A stretch of DNA of 64,000 nt from assembly GCF_011813015.1 (NCBI RefSeq), contig NZ_QHLQ01000013.1, positions 70,037-134,036 on the forward strand, read 5' to 3'. Positions 34,601-44,217 of the stretch are shown piece after piece. Numbering within the stretch: position 1 is the first letter of the stretch; each line of letters starts with the position of its first letter. The translations under genes and the position numbers were made by a program. The notes under the pieces were generated by a model. That model was not told where the DNA came from, did no database searches, and saw only the letters and a program-made list of their open reading frames with translations. The stretch is from Parasedimentitalea denitrificans (GTDB lineage Bacteria > Pseudomonadota > Alphaproteobacteria > Rhodobacterales > Rhodobacteraceae).

Positions 34601-36547
34601 ATGACGCAGAAAGACCGCCCCTGGCTGATCCGTACCTATGCTGGCCACTCTACCGCCACCGCCTCAAACGCATTGTATCGTAGCAACCTGGCCAAGGGTC
34701 AAACCGGCCTGTCGGTGGCCTTCGATCTGCCGACCCAAACCGGATACGACAGCGATCACACTCTGGCAGGCGGTGAAGTCGGGAAAGTTGGCGTACCGGT
34801 ATGCCATCTGGGCGATATGCGCGCATTGTTCGACAAGATCCCGCTGGAGCAGATGAACACCTCGATGACCATCAACGGCACGGCGCCGTGGTTGCTGTCG
34901 CTTTATATCGCTGTGGCCGAGGAACAAGGCGCGGATGTGCGCGGCCTGCAGGGCACTGTGCAAAACGACCTGATCAAGGAATACCTGAGCCGCGGCACCT
35001 ACATCTGCCCGCCCAAGCCCAGCCTGAAAATGATCGCTGACGTGGCCGAGTATTGCTATAGCAACGTACCCAAATGGAACCCGATGAATGTTTGTTCCTA
35101 CCACCTGCAAGAGGCCGGTGCGACACCGGAACAAGAGCTTGCCTTTGCCTTGGCGACCGGCCAAGCAGTCCTGGATGAGCTGCGACCAAGAGTCCCCGCC
35201 GAGGATTTTCCTGCGTTGGTCGGTCGGATTTCGTTCTTCGTCAACGCCGGCATCCGCTTTGTTACCGAGATGTGCAAAATGCGGGCCTTTGTCGATCTGT
35301 GGGATGAGATTTGCGAAACACGTTATGGCGTCACAGACCCTAAGTTCCGCCGCTTCCGCTATGGTGTGCAGGTCAACTCGCTGGGCCTGACCGAACAGCA
35401 GCCGGAAAACAACGTTTACCGTATCCTGATCGAAATGCTGGCCGTAACGCTGTCGAAAAAGGCCCGCGCCCGCGCTGTACAGCTTCCTGCCTGGAACGAG
35501 GCGCTTGGCCTGCCCCGCCCCTGGGACCAGCAATGGTCGATGCGTATGCAGCAGATCTTGGCCTATGAAACCGACCTGTTGGAATACGGCGATTTGTTCG
35601 ACGGAAACACTGTTGTGGATGCCAAGGTCGAAGAGCTAAAGTCCGGGGCCCGCGCCGAGTTGAGCAACCTTGATGGCATGGGCGGCGCAGTGGCCTCGAT
35701 CGAATACATGAAATCCCGCCTAGTGGATTCAAATGCCGAACGTCTGAACCGGATTGAGCGCAATGAAACCACCGTCGTCGGCGTCAACCGCTGGACCGAA
35801 GGCGAACCCTCGCCGTTGCAGACCGAAGATGGCGGCATCATGGTTGTCGACCCGGCGGTCGAGCAGGAACAGGTCGCACGCCTGAACCAGTGGCGAAACG
35901 AACGCGACGACGACCAAGTCCAGAGCGCGCTCGCCGCACTGCGCCAAGCAGCTAAGAATGGCGACAATATCATGCCTGCCTCTATCACGGCAGCCAAAGC
36001 CGGCGTTACCACCGGTGAATGGGCCGAAGAGATGCGCCAGGTTCATGGCACATACCGGGGCCCCACCGGCGTCTCGGGTTCGATGTCGAACAAGACCGAA
36101 GGTCTGGATGATCTGCGCAGCCAAGTTGATGCAGTCTCCGACAAATTGGGCCGCCGCCTAAAGCTGCTGGTCGGCAAACCCGGTTTGGACGGCCATTCAA
36201 ACGGCGCCGAGCAAATTGCATTTCGCGCCCGTGACTGTGGAATGGATATTACCTACGATGGTATCCGCCTAACACCCGAAGAATTGGTGGCCACAGCTGC
36301 TGATGACGAGGCCCATGTTGTTGGTCTGTCAATCCTATCTGGTAGCCATCTCCCACTGGTAGAAGAGACTATGAACCGCATGCGCGACGCTGGCTTGGGG
36401 CATATCCCGGTGATTGTCGGGGGGATCATTCCAGATGATGACGCAAAAAGTTTAAGGGAAATGGGCGTTTCCCGCGTTTATACACCAAAAGATTTTGAAC
36501 TGAATTCAATCATGAAGGAAATTACCGAGCTCGCATCACCCCATTGA
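34601..36547 (+). CDS. ecm: ethylmalonyl-CoA mutase, adenosylcobalamin-dependent
   Basis: A 648-residue mutase converting (2R)-ethylmalonyl-CoA to (2S)-methylsuccinyl-CoA. The N-terminal substrate-binding barrel opens RPWLIRTYAGHSTATASN. The C-terminal cobalamin domain has the axial-His motif GKPGLDGHSNGAEQIAF (about 525-541) and VVGLSILSGSHLPLV. It is shorter than methylmalonyl-CoA mutases (over 700) and has the N-terminus typical of Ecm/MeaA. With ccrA nearby this makes the ethylmalonyl-CoA assignment firm. Confidence 0.94.
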   Translation: MTQKDRPWLIRTYAGHSTATASNALYRSNLAKGQTGLSVAFDLPTQTGYDSDHTLAGGEVGKVGVPVCHLGDMRALFDKIPLEQMNTSMTINGTAPWLLSLYIAVAEEQGADVRGLQGTVQNDLIKEYLSRGTYICPPKPSLKMIADVAEYCYSNVPKWNPMNVCSYHLQEAGATPEQELAFALATGQAVLDELRPRVPAEDFPALVGRISFFVNAGIRFVTEMCKMRAFVDLWDEICETRYGVTDPKFRRFRYGVQVNSLGLTEQQPENNVYRILIEMLAVTLSKKARARAVQLPAWNEALGLPRPWDQQWSMRMQQILAYETDLLEYGDLFDGNTVVDAKVEELKSGARAELSNLDGMGGAVASIEYMKSRLVDSNAERLNRIERNETTVVGVNRWTEGEPSPLQTEDGGIMVVDPAVEQEQVARLNQWRNERDDDQVQSALAALRQAAKNGDNIMPASITAAKAGVTTGEWAEEMRQVHGTYRGPTGVSGSMSNKTEGLDDLRSQVDAVSDKLGRRLKLLVGKPGLDGHSNGAEQIAFRARDCGMDITYDGIRLTPEELVATAADDEAHVVGLSILSGSHLPLVEETMNRMRDAGLGHIPVIVGGIIPDDDAKSLREMGVSRVYTPKDFELNSIMKEITELASPH

Positions 36548-36680
36548 GTTGAATGTCAATATCAAACAATACGTGGCATCGCGAAAAATGCAAAAAACGA
36601 GACAAAAAGCATCTGACAATTGGGCCAAAACCAGTTACGCGCTAATTCGTTAGCCTAGGTACTACAAACTGGAGACTGAA

Positions 36681-36998
36681 ATGACCCTCAACCTTGCGGA
36701 AATGTCGCGTAAAGATCTTCTGCAACTCAAGACAGACGTTGACGAGGCGCTGAAATCAGCCGAACAACGTGAACGTCTTGAGGCGCTTAAGGCAGCAGAG
36801 GACGCGGCCGCACAATTCGGGTTTTCACTAGATGAAATTGCCAATGGTGGCCGTTCAGCCGGTAAACGCTCAAAGGCGGCTCCTAAATACAGAAATCCAG
36901 CAAACCCAGAAGAAACCTGGACTGGGCGCGGTCGCAAACCGCATTGGATTCACACGGCCTTGACATCGGGCGCTGATATCTCTGATCTGGAAATCTGA
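36681..36998 (+). CDS. H-NS-family nucleoid protein
   Basis: A 105-residue protein with an N-terminal coiled-coil oligomerisation region (about 5-45, rich in E, A and L) and a C-terminal DNA-binding domain. YRNPANPEETWTGRGRKPHW (69-88) is the H-NS core, with the AT-hook-like GRGRKP. It would bind AT-rich DNA and silence genes, and in Rhodobacter a homologue (Spb/HvrA type) controls photosynthesis or nitrogen genes. It is followed 22 bp later by deoD. Confidence 0.93.
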   Translation: MTLNLAEMSRKDLLQLKTDVDEALKSAEQRERLEALKAAEDAAAQFGFSLDEIANGGRSAGKRSKAAPKYRNPANPEETWTGRGRKPHWIHTALTSGADISDLEI

Positions 36999-37020
36999 TC
37001 CAGAAACGGAGAGCGCTTAA

Positions 37021-37725
37021 ATGACAATTCATATTGGTGCCGCAAAAGAAGATATTGCGGAAACCGTCCTTTTGCCTGGCGATCCATATCGCGCCAAATG
37101 GGCTGCGGAAACATTTCTTCAGGACGTGCGCCTGATAAATGAAACTCGCGGCATGCTTGGTTTCACTGGCACCTGGAATGGAAATCGCGTGACGATCCAG
37201 GGCAGCGGTATGGGAATGCCCTCGCTGTCGATCTACGTCAACGAATTGATCCGTGACTATGATGCCAAAACGCTGATCCGCATCGGATCCTGTGGTGGCA
37301 TGCAGGAACAAGTCAAATTGCGTGACGTTATCGTGGCCATGACTGCCAGCACCCTTAGCACCCCATCACGTGGTATTTTCAAAGAGCTCAACTTTGCTCC
37401 TTGTGCCGATTGGGGCCTGTTGCGCGCAGCTGTGCAAGCGGCAGAAGCCAAGGGCACAGATACCCATGTTGGCGGGATTTATTCATCGGATGTGTTCTAC
37501 GACGAGCGCCCCGATCTGAATGAACAAATGGTGCGCCACGGCATCCTGGGTGTCGAGATGGAAGCAGCCGAGCTGTACAATCTGGCAGCTCGACACGGGC
37601 GCCGGGCCTTGGCTGTTCTTACCGTTTCGGACCACCTGTTAACGGGTGAATCAATGCCATCAGATCAACGTGAGCGTAGCTTTGGCGACATGGTAGAAAT
37701 CGCCCTAGAGGCGGCCTTTGCCTAA
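37021..37725 (+). CDS. deoD: purine-nucleoside phosphorylase, DeoD type
   Basis: A 234-residue hexameric-type PNP that splits purine (deoxy)nucleosides with phosphate. [11 protein letters not shown] binds phosphate and [16 protein letters not shown] carries the phosphate/ribose loop. [10 protein letters not shown] and the [11 protein letters not shown] motif bind the ribose, and the catalytic Asp lies in [10 protein letters not shown]. It acts in nucleoside salvage and fits functionally with the BMP-type nucleoside importer at 21975-26732, though the two are not adjacent. Confidence 0.95.
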   Translation: MTIHIGAAKEDIAETVLLPGDPYRAKWAAETFLQDVRLINETRGMLGFTGTWNGNRVTIQGSGMGMPSLSIYVNELIRDYDAKTLIRIGSCGGMQEQVKLRDVIVAMTASTLSTPSRGIFKELNFAPCADWGLLRAAVQAAEAKGTDTHVGGIYSSDVFYDERPDLNEQMVRHGILGVEMEAAELYNLAARHGRRALAVLTVSDHLLTGESMPSDQRERSFGDMVEIALEAAFA

Positions 37726-37781
37726 TCGCCAGTTACGCGTTCACCCATTGGGTCGACGCGTTTCTGAAGATACAACATTAG

Positions 37782-37813
37782 CCGTGCCGGACCCCGTCCA
37801 GCACGGTTTTTTT
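37782..37813 (+). terminator. intrinsic terminator of deoD
   Basis: Arms CCGTGC...GGAC and GTCC...GCACGG (one C-A mismatch) around CCC, followed by seven Ts. Confidence 0.88.
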
Positions 37814-37828
37814 ATCCCGCACCGCTAT

Positions 37829-38296
37829 TCACCGCTGTGAATATTCGTCCATCAGCGCCTGAAGGTCTTCGATAGTTTCAGGAAACCCAGCGAAACTATG
37901 CGCGGCCGGAATATTTACCCATGGCATTTTCTTATCGGTCATAATTTCAACAAACGGCTCGAAAGACGCCGCGTCGTCTAACACCGACGTACGGAGATTG
38001 ATCCGTTGCGCCGCTCCAATTTTTGAAAACACGAAATTCAAACATGATTTGCAGAAATAATGCTCTCGCCCTTCGGAGCCTAGGCCGCCTTTGATCAACT
38101 CTCCGATGCAGGAGAAACTGTCGATTGGGAACATGGCGGTAAGCGAATACGCACTTGCGCAAAGTTTCTGGCAGTCGCGGCAATGGCACGCCAAAGTCAA
38201 AAGCGGAGGTGCAGTTATGCTGACTTGTACTGATCCGCAAAGGCAAGAGCCTGCGAAAGGGGGCTTAGGGAGTGGCATCAACGGTCTTTCATTCAT
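37829..38296 (-). CDS. GFA (glutathione-dependent formaldehyde-activating/CENP-V) family protein
   Basis: A 155-residue zinc protein. The start is taken at the ATG (MNERPLMPLPKPPF) rather than a TTG two codons earlier. Zinc ligands of the Mss4-like fold are visible as GSCLCGSVQV, ACHCRDCQKLCAS and YFCKSCLNF. Members are often annotated as S-hydroxymethylglutathione synthases, but most have no proven substrate. It is convergent with deoD. Confidence 0.85.
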   Translation of the reverse strand: MNERPLMPLPKPPFAGSCLCGSVQVSITAPPLLTLACHCRDCQKLCASAYSLTAMFPIDSFSCIGELIKGGLGSEGREHYFCKSCLNFVFSKIGAAQRINLRTSVLDDAASFEPFVEIMTDKKMPWVNIPAAHSFAGFPETIEDLQALMDEYSQR

Positions 38297-38374
38297 CAAC
38301 AATTACTCGGGGATAATCCCCCTCGAAGCCGGAAAGGATTAGCCATGTGGCAGAAACACAGCCAACGGCACAGG

Positions 38375-39256
38375 CTAACGCCCGTGGCTACCATCATATC
38401 CGTTGACCTGCGGGCAGACCCAGCCCTCTAGCGTTCCATCCGCCGGTGCGAACACCTCGACCAGCAGCGGGTAGCAGGCCGCCGTATCACTGGAATGTTG
38501 CGCACTGCAATCGCCCCCCGGACAGGCGCTCAGCGCACCCAAAAGATCAAGCTCGGCAAAGAACTCCAGATAGTCACCGGGGCGCACGGGCGAGGCCTTC
38601 ATGAAATACTGCCCCGTATCACGGGTAAAGCCAGTGCACATAAAGACATTCAGCACGTCATGCACATGCGGTTCCGCTTCACTCAGCGATACACCTAAAT
38701 GATCTGCCAGCGCACGGGTCAGGTTCGAATGGCAACAGTAGTGGTACTGGCTGCCTGCCAGCAGGTTCCCCGTATAGGGATCACAGCGTGTGCCGATCAC
38801 ATCATGAACCGATCCACCGTATTCATCGATACCGTACCACCCCAGTGTATCGTCGGTGAGTGTTGCCATTGGCCGGAGGTTAGGAAAGCTGGTCCACATC
38901 TGCTCTCCGGCAGTGATATGCGTCCCATGAAGCGCACGTGTCTTGCCGGAATAAAACCGCTCGGCCAGATCATTGCGGTTCCACAGGTTCAGATCGCCCA
39001 CCTGCGCACCCTCGACCGAGCTGATGCGAAAGAAATGCCCGGCTGGCACCTCAAAACAAGCGGCATCGCGCGCAGGAACCAAGACTTCATCTGTCTTGAC
39101 CGCACCGGCACGTGCCCGGCCATACAGCTCCAGATCTACAGGAGGCAGTGTCTCGTTTGGGTAGCAGATCACCGGCTTCACGGCACGGCGCGCGTCAGCG
39201 TCTTTGGGGGATGAGGTTGAGTGATCACGACCAAGGCTATTGCTTGCACTACACAT
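38375..39256 (-). CDS. DUF1989 / urea carboxylase-associated family protein
   Basis: A 293-residue protein starting at the ATG with GGAG seven bases upstream (MCSASNSLGRDHSTSS). The DUF1989 core includes VPAGHFFRISSVEGAQVGDL, MWTSFPNLRPMATLTDDTLG and DVLNVFMCTGFT. Relatives sit beside urea carboxylase or guanidine and ammonia-metabolism genes. One Cys/His pair (YHYCCHSNL) may bind metal. No urea or amidase genes are adjacent here, so the role is open. Confidence 0.85.
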   Translation of the reverse strand: MCSASNSLGRDHSTSSPKDADARRAVKPVICYPNETLPPVDLELYGRARAGAVKTDEVLVPARDAACFEVPAGHFFRISSVEGAQVGDLNLWNRNDLAERFYSGKTRALHGTHITAGEQMWTSFPNLRPMATLTDDTLGWYGIDEYGGSVHDVIGTRCDPYTGNLLAGSQYHYCCHSNLTRALADHLGVSLSEAEPHVHDVLNVFMCTGFTRDTGQYFMKASPVRPGDYLEFFAELDLLGALSACPGGDCSAQHSSDTAACYPLLVEVFAPADGTLEGWVCPQVNGYDGSHGR

Positions 39257-39345
39257 CAGGTGTCTCCAATTGCTTTGTGCTATCAACGCCCTGCCCGTAC
39301 CCTTGTGCAAGCCCAATTGGCACATGGAAAGGTCGTTTTTTGCCG

Positions 39346-39828
39346 CTAGCTCGGTATACCCGTGTGGATCAAGGCTTTGCTAGCAGCCTTCGCAAAACAT
39401 GATGCGTGGTCAATCCTTGAAATGAACGTCTGGGCCCGCTGGATTGGATCGTGCAGATACTGGTCAGGACCCAACATTCTATGCGCATTCAAATCCTGTG
39501 TAGACAGCAGATCAAACTCAACGGTTTCGAGATCATAGCTCCAGCCTCTATGCTCGCCTGCCCAACACTTCTTATGATGGATAAGAATGTTCTGCCTGAC
39601 TGAATACCCGTGGTAATCAAACGCAATCACACCATTGGTCACATAAGTATGGTTTCCGGGCATGTCACCCACCGGTACGATACGCTCAGCATAGAACCCC
39701 GGCAGGGGTGGATCACGCAGGTAGGTGCCAGCCAGTATTGCACAAGCTCCGTAGCCAAAGAAAATCCGATCTGGCAGCGACCACCTGCGCACAGGGTTCT
39801 TCTTCGTTCCAGGCCTCAAGGTGTACAT
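39346..39828 (-). CDS. hypothetical protein
   Basis: A 160-residue protein from MYTLRPGTKKNPVRRWSLPD; a TTG 39 bp upstream is possible. It contains the hydrophobic stretch IFFGYGACAILAGTYL, then NGVIAFDYHGYSVRQNILIH and HHKKCW. No family was recognised. The His-rich central part and single Trp-Cys-Trp region could bind metal, but this is only a suggestion. It is a lone gene between the DUF1989 gene and a structured intergenic element. Confidence 0.6.
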   Translation of the reverse strand: MYTLRPGTKKNPVRRWSLPDRIFFGYGACAILAGTYLRDPPLPGFYAERIVPVGDMPGNHTYVTNGVIAFDYHGYSVRQNILIHHKKCWAGEHRGWSYDLETVEFDLLSTQDLNAHRMLGPDQYLHDPIQRAQTFISRIDHASCFAKAASKALIHTGIPS

Positions 39829-39882
39829 GCACTTAGCCTGGCGGATTATCGCAAGCAATTCAACCAATAGGCGAAATCAGTA

Positions 39883-39944
39883 TCTCCCGCGCCCGCACGC
39901 CCAACGAAATGCCGGTATCGAAGATACCAACGATGGGCGGGAGA
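39883..39944. repeat. structured intergenic palindrome
   Basis: Outer arms TCTCCC (39883-39888) and GGGAGA (39939-39944) and inner GCCCA / TGGGC pair. At the tip GGTATC-GAA-GATACC forms a perfect hairpin (39914-39928). The element lies 55 bp upstream of the hypothetical gene. It looks like a REP-like unit or a small structured RNA. No second copy was found in the window. Confidence 0.45.
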
Positions 39945-40040
39945 CATTGGGGGCGCTTTCCCTGCCCTAGAACTGGACTGCATCAATACCCTTAACTCAT
40001 GCCGTCACACGGCAAGCACCAGCAGACACAAGTGACCAGA

Positions 40041-40208
40041 TCAGGCAGCCGTGTAATATGGAACAATCGGATCTTCGGATTGATCTGGACGCACCTGTGT
40101 AACATCACGTGTCACCGTCGGTTCAGCTGAATAATACGCCCAAGCTTGCTCCAGATGCTTCAACGCATCTTGGGACTCTTTGTTCGGCAATTGTGTGATT
40201 TTCTGCAT
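40041..40208 (-). CDS. small hypothetical protein
   Basis: A 55-residue protein, MQKITQLPNKESQDALKHLE at its start, with a good GGGAG eight bases before the ATG. It has one amphipathic helix and an acidic tail ending YYTAA. No family was recognised. The ribosome-binding site and the clean protein-like composition support expression. It sits downstream of the sdh operon terminator as a separate unit. Confidence 0.6.
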   Translation of the reverse strand: MQKITQLPNKESQDALKHLEQAWAYYSAEPTVTRDVTQVRPDQSEDPIVPYYTAA

Positions 40209-40351
40209 CAATACTCTCCCAAAAGGACATGGATGATTGTTCTTGCAGAAAACATAGGCGCGTCTGACCGGCTTGACATCGCGTGATATTGCAGTGTCGC
40301 CATGCATTGACAACATGGCACTTCTGGCGACGGGTGTGCAGCCTCACAAAC

Positions 40352-40382
40352 GCAAAACGCCGCCCTGTTTGGGGCGGCGTTT
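40352..40382 (-). terminator. terminator of the sdh operon
   Basis: AAACGCCGCCC and GGGCGGCGTTT pair perfectly. On the minus strand the stem follows sdhB by 33 bp and runs into TTTTGCG. Confidence 0.82.
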
Positions 40383-40414
40383 CAACGGTATGGCTTCCAA
40401 ACTAAGGCGCCAGA

Positions 40415-41194
40415 TTACAGCGTCCGTTCGATCATCATCTTCTTGATGCTTGCAATCGCCTTGGCCGGGTTCAGACCCTTGGGGCAGGTATTGGTACAGT
40501 TCATGATGGTGTGGCAGCGGTACAGCTTGAACGGATCTTCCAGCTCGTCCAGACGCTCGCCTGTTGCCTCATCGCGACTGTCGATGATCCAGCGGTAGGC
40601 GTGCAGCAACGCAGCTGGTCCAAGGTAACGATCACTGTTCCACCAGTAGCTGGGGCAGGATGTTGAGCAGCTTGCGCACATCACACATTCATACAGACCA
40701 TCCAGCTTTTTACGGTCATCAATGGTCTGCTTCCACTCTTTGGCCGGACGGTTGGTCTTGGTTTCCAGCCACGGCATGATGCTGGCGTGCTGGGCATAGA
40801 AATGCGTCAGATCCGGGATCAGGTCACGCACCACCGACATGTGCGGCAGCGGGTAGATTTTCACGTCGCCCTTGATCTCATCCATGCCATAAATACAGGC
40901 CAGAGTGTTGATGCCGTCGATGTTCATCGAACAGGACCCACAGATGCCCTCGCGGCAGGACCGGCGGAACGCCAGGGTCGGGTCAATCTCGTTCTTGATC
41001 TTGATCAGCGCATCCAGAACCATCGGACCACAGGTGTCCATGTCCAGGAAATAGGTGTCGACCCGTGGGTTCTTGCCGTCATCCGGGGTCCAGCGATAGA
41101 TCTGGAACTTGCGGATGTTGGTGGCCCCGCTGGGTTTCGGCCAGGTCTTTCCCGTTGTAATCTTTGAGTTCTTCGGGAGTGCGAATTCGACCAT
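40415..41194 (-). CDS. sdhB: succinate dehydrogenase iron-sulfur subunit
   Basis: A 259-residue Fe-S subunit of complex II. The [2Fe-2S] cluster ligands lie in [16 protein letters not shown] (about 68-83). The [4Fe-4S] and [3Fe-4S] ligands are in [16 protein letters not shown] and [17 protein letters not shown]. It moves electrons from SdhA flavin to the quinone site. Its AAGGAGA ribosome-binding site directly follows the stop of a small Cys-rich ORF. It is separated from sdhA by two extra genes. Confidence 0.97.
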   Translation of the reverse strand: MVEFALPKNSKITTGKTWPKPSGATNIRKFQIYRWTPDDGKNPRVDTYFLDMDTCGPMVLDALIKIKNEIDPTLAFRRSCREGICGSCSMNIDGINTLACIYGMDEIKGDVKIYPLPHMSVVRDLIPDLTHFYAQHASIMPWLETKTNRPAKEWKQTIDDRKKLDGLYECVMCASCSTSCPSYWWNSDRYLGPAALLHAYRWIIDSRDEATGERLDELEDPFKLYRCHTIMNCTNTCPKGLNPAKAIASIKKMMIERTL

Positions 41195-41208
41195 GATTGT
41201 CTCCTTGC

Positions 41209-41382
41209 TTAGCCGCCCACCAACAGAGCCGAGCCCTGCTGACAGATGTTCATTTTTTCCGATGCCCGCGCCAATGTACTGGCGGTCCCGAGCGCGTAAT
41301 TTTGGCCTGCGTTTCCGCAGACAGTGTATTCTTCTGGATCAAAGACCCCAACAGGCGCGCACATGCAGGCGGACAAACCCAT
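41209..41382 (-). CDS. Cys-rich microprotein between sulfotransferase-like gene and sdhB
   Basis: A 57-codon frame whose ATG overlaps the TGA of the sulfotransferase-like gene (TGATG). Its TAA comes 14 bases before the sdhB start. GAAGGG lies nine bases upstream of the ATG. The protein begins [20 protein letters not shown] and has four cysteines. LSAC reads like a lipoprotein box but the signal peptide in front of it is missing, so it may be a truncated lipoprotein. The fit between flanking genes favours a real gene; nothing proves it is expressed. Confidence 0.5.
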   Translation of the reverse strand: MGLSACMCAPVGVFDPEEYTVCGNAGQNYALGTASTLARASEKMNICQQGSALLVGG

Positions 41383-42275
41383 CACGACGTACCCTTCTCA
41401 GGCGAGGGGTTTGCGCCCACGATCCGGGCCAGCAGCGCCGCATCACGCGGGAACAGCCGTTCAAGCCGAGGGGTCAGTTTCGCATCATGCGCCGCAAGGT
41501 TCAGTATCGCGGCAAATTCAGGATCTTCCGCCATTTTCTGCCACCGACGGCTTGTCTCCAGCTCGTCAGCACTGCTTGCCTGTTTCTGAAACGACGAACC
41601 GCCACCATAGCTTTGCACCTGGCCAAGACTATTGTCTCGCAAAGGCAGGTCCAGCTGGTCGAGAACCATCTCGCGATACTTCGCGCTGCGCACCCAGTCG
41701 TCATAGCAGATGCAGGTAAAGCCCAGCTCATCGGCCTCTTCCACCTGCTGCAGCAGCACGCCGTAGTGGTCGATCGCCTGCAACAGGATCGCATTGCGAC
41801 GAAGCAGACTGTATGAGTCATTGGCTTGCATCTTTTTCAGCAAAGACGCAGCCCAATTCAGGAAGCTCCGATAAACCAACACATCGCCAGTCAGCAGCGT
41901 TTCGTCAAATGGCCCCGATACTGCCTGCACAGAAGCAAACATCTGCGGTGTCACGTCCTCATACGAGAACAGCAACATTGCGTTGTCATCGACCCGGCCC
42001 GCAATCGAAGACAGGTTCCTGAGCGCTCTGCGATGGGGAGCGATTTTGCCATCCACCTCGATCGAACGGAACGTATTGAGCGGGTCAGTGTTGGGCTTAC
42101 AGTTGTTCAAAAACACCGACTGTCCAGTAGGCGCGTTGCGCTGCAGCCAGTTGGCGATGGCATGGTTTCCAGAACGGCGCATCCCAAACATCCGAAGCAC
42201 CTGTCCCGGAACGTATCCCAGACGGGTCCATTCCATCGGCATACCGGCATCAAATTGGCGATCCACAGCTGTCAT
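41382..42275 (-). CDS. sulfotransferase-like P-loop protein
   Basis: A 297-residue protein with a PAPS-type P-loop GMRRSGNHAIANWL (31-44), followed by FLNNC. VYRSFLNWAASLLKK (134-148) matches the 3'-phosphate-binding helix of sulfotransferases. The ATG has CGAGG seven bases upstream. Such enzymes transfer sulfate from PAPS to a sugar, lipid or Tyr, but no target is indicated. It lies between sdhA and sdhB in the same direction, 125 bp after sdhA, so it is probably read with sdh. It is likely an insertion into an otherwise conserved operon. Confidence 0.7.
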   Translation of the reverse strand: MTAVDRQFDAGMPMEWTRLGYVPGQVLRMFGMRRSGNHAIANWLQRNAPTGQSVFLNNCKPNTDPLNTFRSIEVDGKIAPHRRALRNLSSIAGRVDDNAMLLFSYEDVTPQMFASVQAVSGPFDETLLTGDVLVYRSFLNWAASLLKKMQANDSYSLLRRNAILLQAIDHYGVLLQQVEEADELGFTCICYDDWVRSAKYREMVLDQLDLPLRDNSLGQVQSYGGGSSFQKQASSADELETSRRWQKMAEDPEFAAILNLAAHDAKLTPRLERLFPRDAALLARIVGANPSPEKGTS

Positions 42276-42400
42276 TGCTTAACCTCGGGGATAAAAGCAC
42301 CGCAAATAGCAGCTTTATCTGAACAAACCGGTAAAGCCCGGGGCGCAAGGCGTCCCGGCATTTCCATTGTTTTATCCCACAAAGCCATCAGGCAGCGACC

Positions 42401-44206
42401 TCAGAAAGTCCGCGCTTTGGGCGCGATTTTCTTCAGGCTGATGCCGCCTTGGTCTTCTTTGGTCAGCGGATCCAGAACCACCGGACGGTGGGACAGATCA
42501 ACCTTGTTGCCTTCAACACGACTGATGGTGTGAACCCGCCAGTTTTCGTCGTCACGGGTGCTAAAGTCCTCGTGCGCATGGGCGCCACGGCTTTCCTTAC
42601 GTGCTTCGGCACCGTGGATGGTGGCCAGCGCGTTGGGCATCAGGTTGGTCAGTTCCAATGTTTCCATCAGGTCCGAGTTCCAAACCAACGAGCGGTCAGT
42701 GACCTTCAGGTCATCCATCTTCGCCGCGATACCAGTCATCTTCTCGACACCCTCGGTCAGGGTTTTCGAAGTCCGGAACACAGCTGCATCGGCCTGCATG
42801 GTTTTCTGCATTTCCAACCGCAGCTCGGCGGTGGCAACGTTGCCTTTTGCATGGCGCAGACCGTCAAAGCGATCAAAGGCAGCATCAACCGAAGCCTGGT
42901 TCAGCACAGGGTTGGGGGCATCCGCATCCACAACCTGACCAGCACGAATGGCCGAGGCACGACCAAACACAACCAGATCGATCAGCGAGTTTGAGCCCAG
43001 ACGGTTGGCACCATGTACCGAGGCACAGCCTGCTTCACCCACGGCCATCAGGCCAGGCACAACAGCATTGCTGTCTTCGGCGGTGGGGTTCATCACCTCA
43101 CCCCAATAGTTGGTAGGAATACCACCCATGTTATAGTGCACAGTTGGAATAACTGGGATCGGCTCTTTGTTGACGTCTACACCGGCAAAGATCTTGGCCG
43201 ACTCGGAAATACCCGGCAGACGCTCTGCCAAAGCCTCAGGTGGCAGGTGCGACAGGTTCAGGTGAATGTGATCACCCTCGGCGCCAACACCGCGACCTTC
43301 GCGGATCTCCATTGTCATTGAACGCGATACGTAATCACGCGGGGCAAGGTCTTTATACTGGGGCGCATAGCGCTCCATGAACCGTTCGCCTTCAGAGTTG
43401 GTCAGATAACCACCTTCACCGCGCGCACCCTCGGTGATCAAACAGCCAGAGCCATAGATACCTGTTGGGTGGAACTGAACAAATTCCATATCCTGCAACG
43501 CCAGACCCGCACGGGCCACCATGCCGCCGCCGTCACCCGTACAGGTGTGGGCAGACGTGGCCGAGAAGTAGGCACGACCATAACCACCGGTCGCCAACAC
43601 CACCATCTTGGCGTTGAACACATGCATGGTGCCGTCGTCCAGCTTCCAGCAGACAACACCCTGACACTGACCGTCTTCGGACATGATCAGGTCGATGGCA
43701 AAGTATTCAACATAGAATTCGGCGTTGTTCTTCAGCGACTGACCATACAGCGTGTGCAGGATCGCGTGACCAGTCCGGTCAGCTGCAGCACAGGTCCGCT
43801 GTACCGGGGGGCCTTCACCAAATTCGGTGGTGTGGCCGCCGAACGGACGCTGATAGATCTTGCCTTCTTCGGTCCGGCTGAATGGCACACCATAGTGCTC
43901 CAGCTCATAAACCGCCTTGGGGGCCTCACGCGCCAGATACTCCATCGCGTCGGTATCACCCAACCAGTCTGACCCCTTGACGGTGTCATACATATGCCAC
44001 TGCCAGTTATCAGGGCCCATGTTCGACAGCGACGCCGCAATGCCGCCCTGTGCCGCAACAGTGTGCGACCGGGTTGGGAAAACCTTGGTCACACAGGCTG
44101 TACGCAGCCCCTGCTCAGCCATACCCAATGTTGCGCGCAGACCAGCACCGCCGGCGCCAACCACCACTACGTCATAGTCGTGGGTTTCATATTCGTAAGA
44201 AGCCAT
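42401..44206 (-). CDS. sdhA: succinate dehydrogenase flavoprotein subunit
   Basis: A 601-residue catalytic subunit. The FAD dinucleotide fold is [17 protein letters not shown] (about 9-25), and the covalent-FAD His lies in [14 protein letters not shown]. Substrate-site residues are seen in [20 protein letters not shown], and the active-site Arg in [17 protein letters not shown]-terminal [18 protein letters not shown] is typical. It oxidises succinate to fumarate at the inner membrane, linking the TCA cycle to ubiquinone. It is preceded by sdhD with 11 bp between. Confidence 0.98.
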   Translation of the reverse strand: MASYEYETHDYDVVVVGAGGAGLRATLGMAEQGLRTACVTKVFPTRSHTVAAQGGIAASLSNMGPDNWQWHMYDTVKGSDWLGDTDAMEYLAREAPKAVYELEHYGVPFSRTEEGKIYQRPFGGHTTEFGEGPPVQRTCAAADRTGHAILHTLYGQSLKNNAEFYVEYFAIDLIMSEDGQCQGVVCWKLDDGTMHVFNAKMVVLATGGYGRAYFSATSAHTCTGDGGGMVARAGLALQDMEFVQFHPTGIYGSGCLITEGARGEGGYLTNSEGERFMERYAPQYKDLAPRDYVSRSMTMEIREGRGVGAEGDHIHLNLSHLPPEALAERLPGISESAKIFAGVDVNKEPIPVIPTVHYNMGGIPTNYWGEVMNPTAEDSNAVVPGLMAVGEAGCASVHGANRLGSNSLIDLVVFGRASAIRAGQVVDADAPNPVLNQASVDAAFDRFDGLRHAKGNVATAELRLEMQKTMQADAAVFRTSKTLTEGVEKMTGIAAKMDDLKVTDRSLVWNSDLMETLELTNLMPNALATIHGAEARKESRGAHAHEDFSTRDDENWRVHTISRVEGNKVDLSHRPVVLDPLTKEDQGGISLKKIAPKARTF

Positions 44207-44217
44207 GTTTTAAATCC

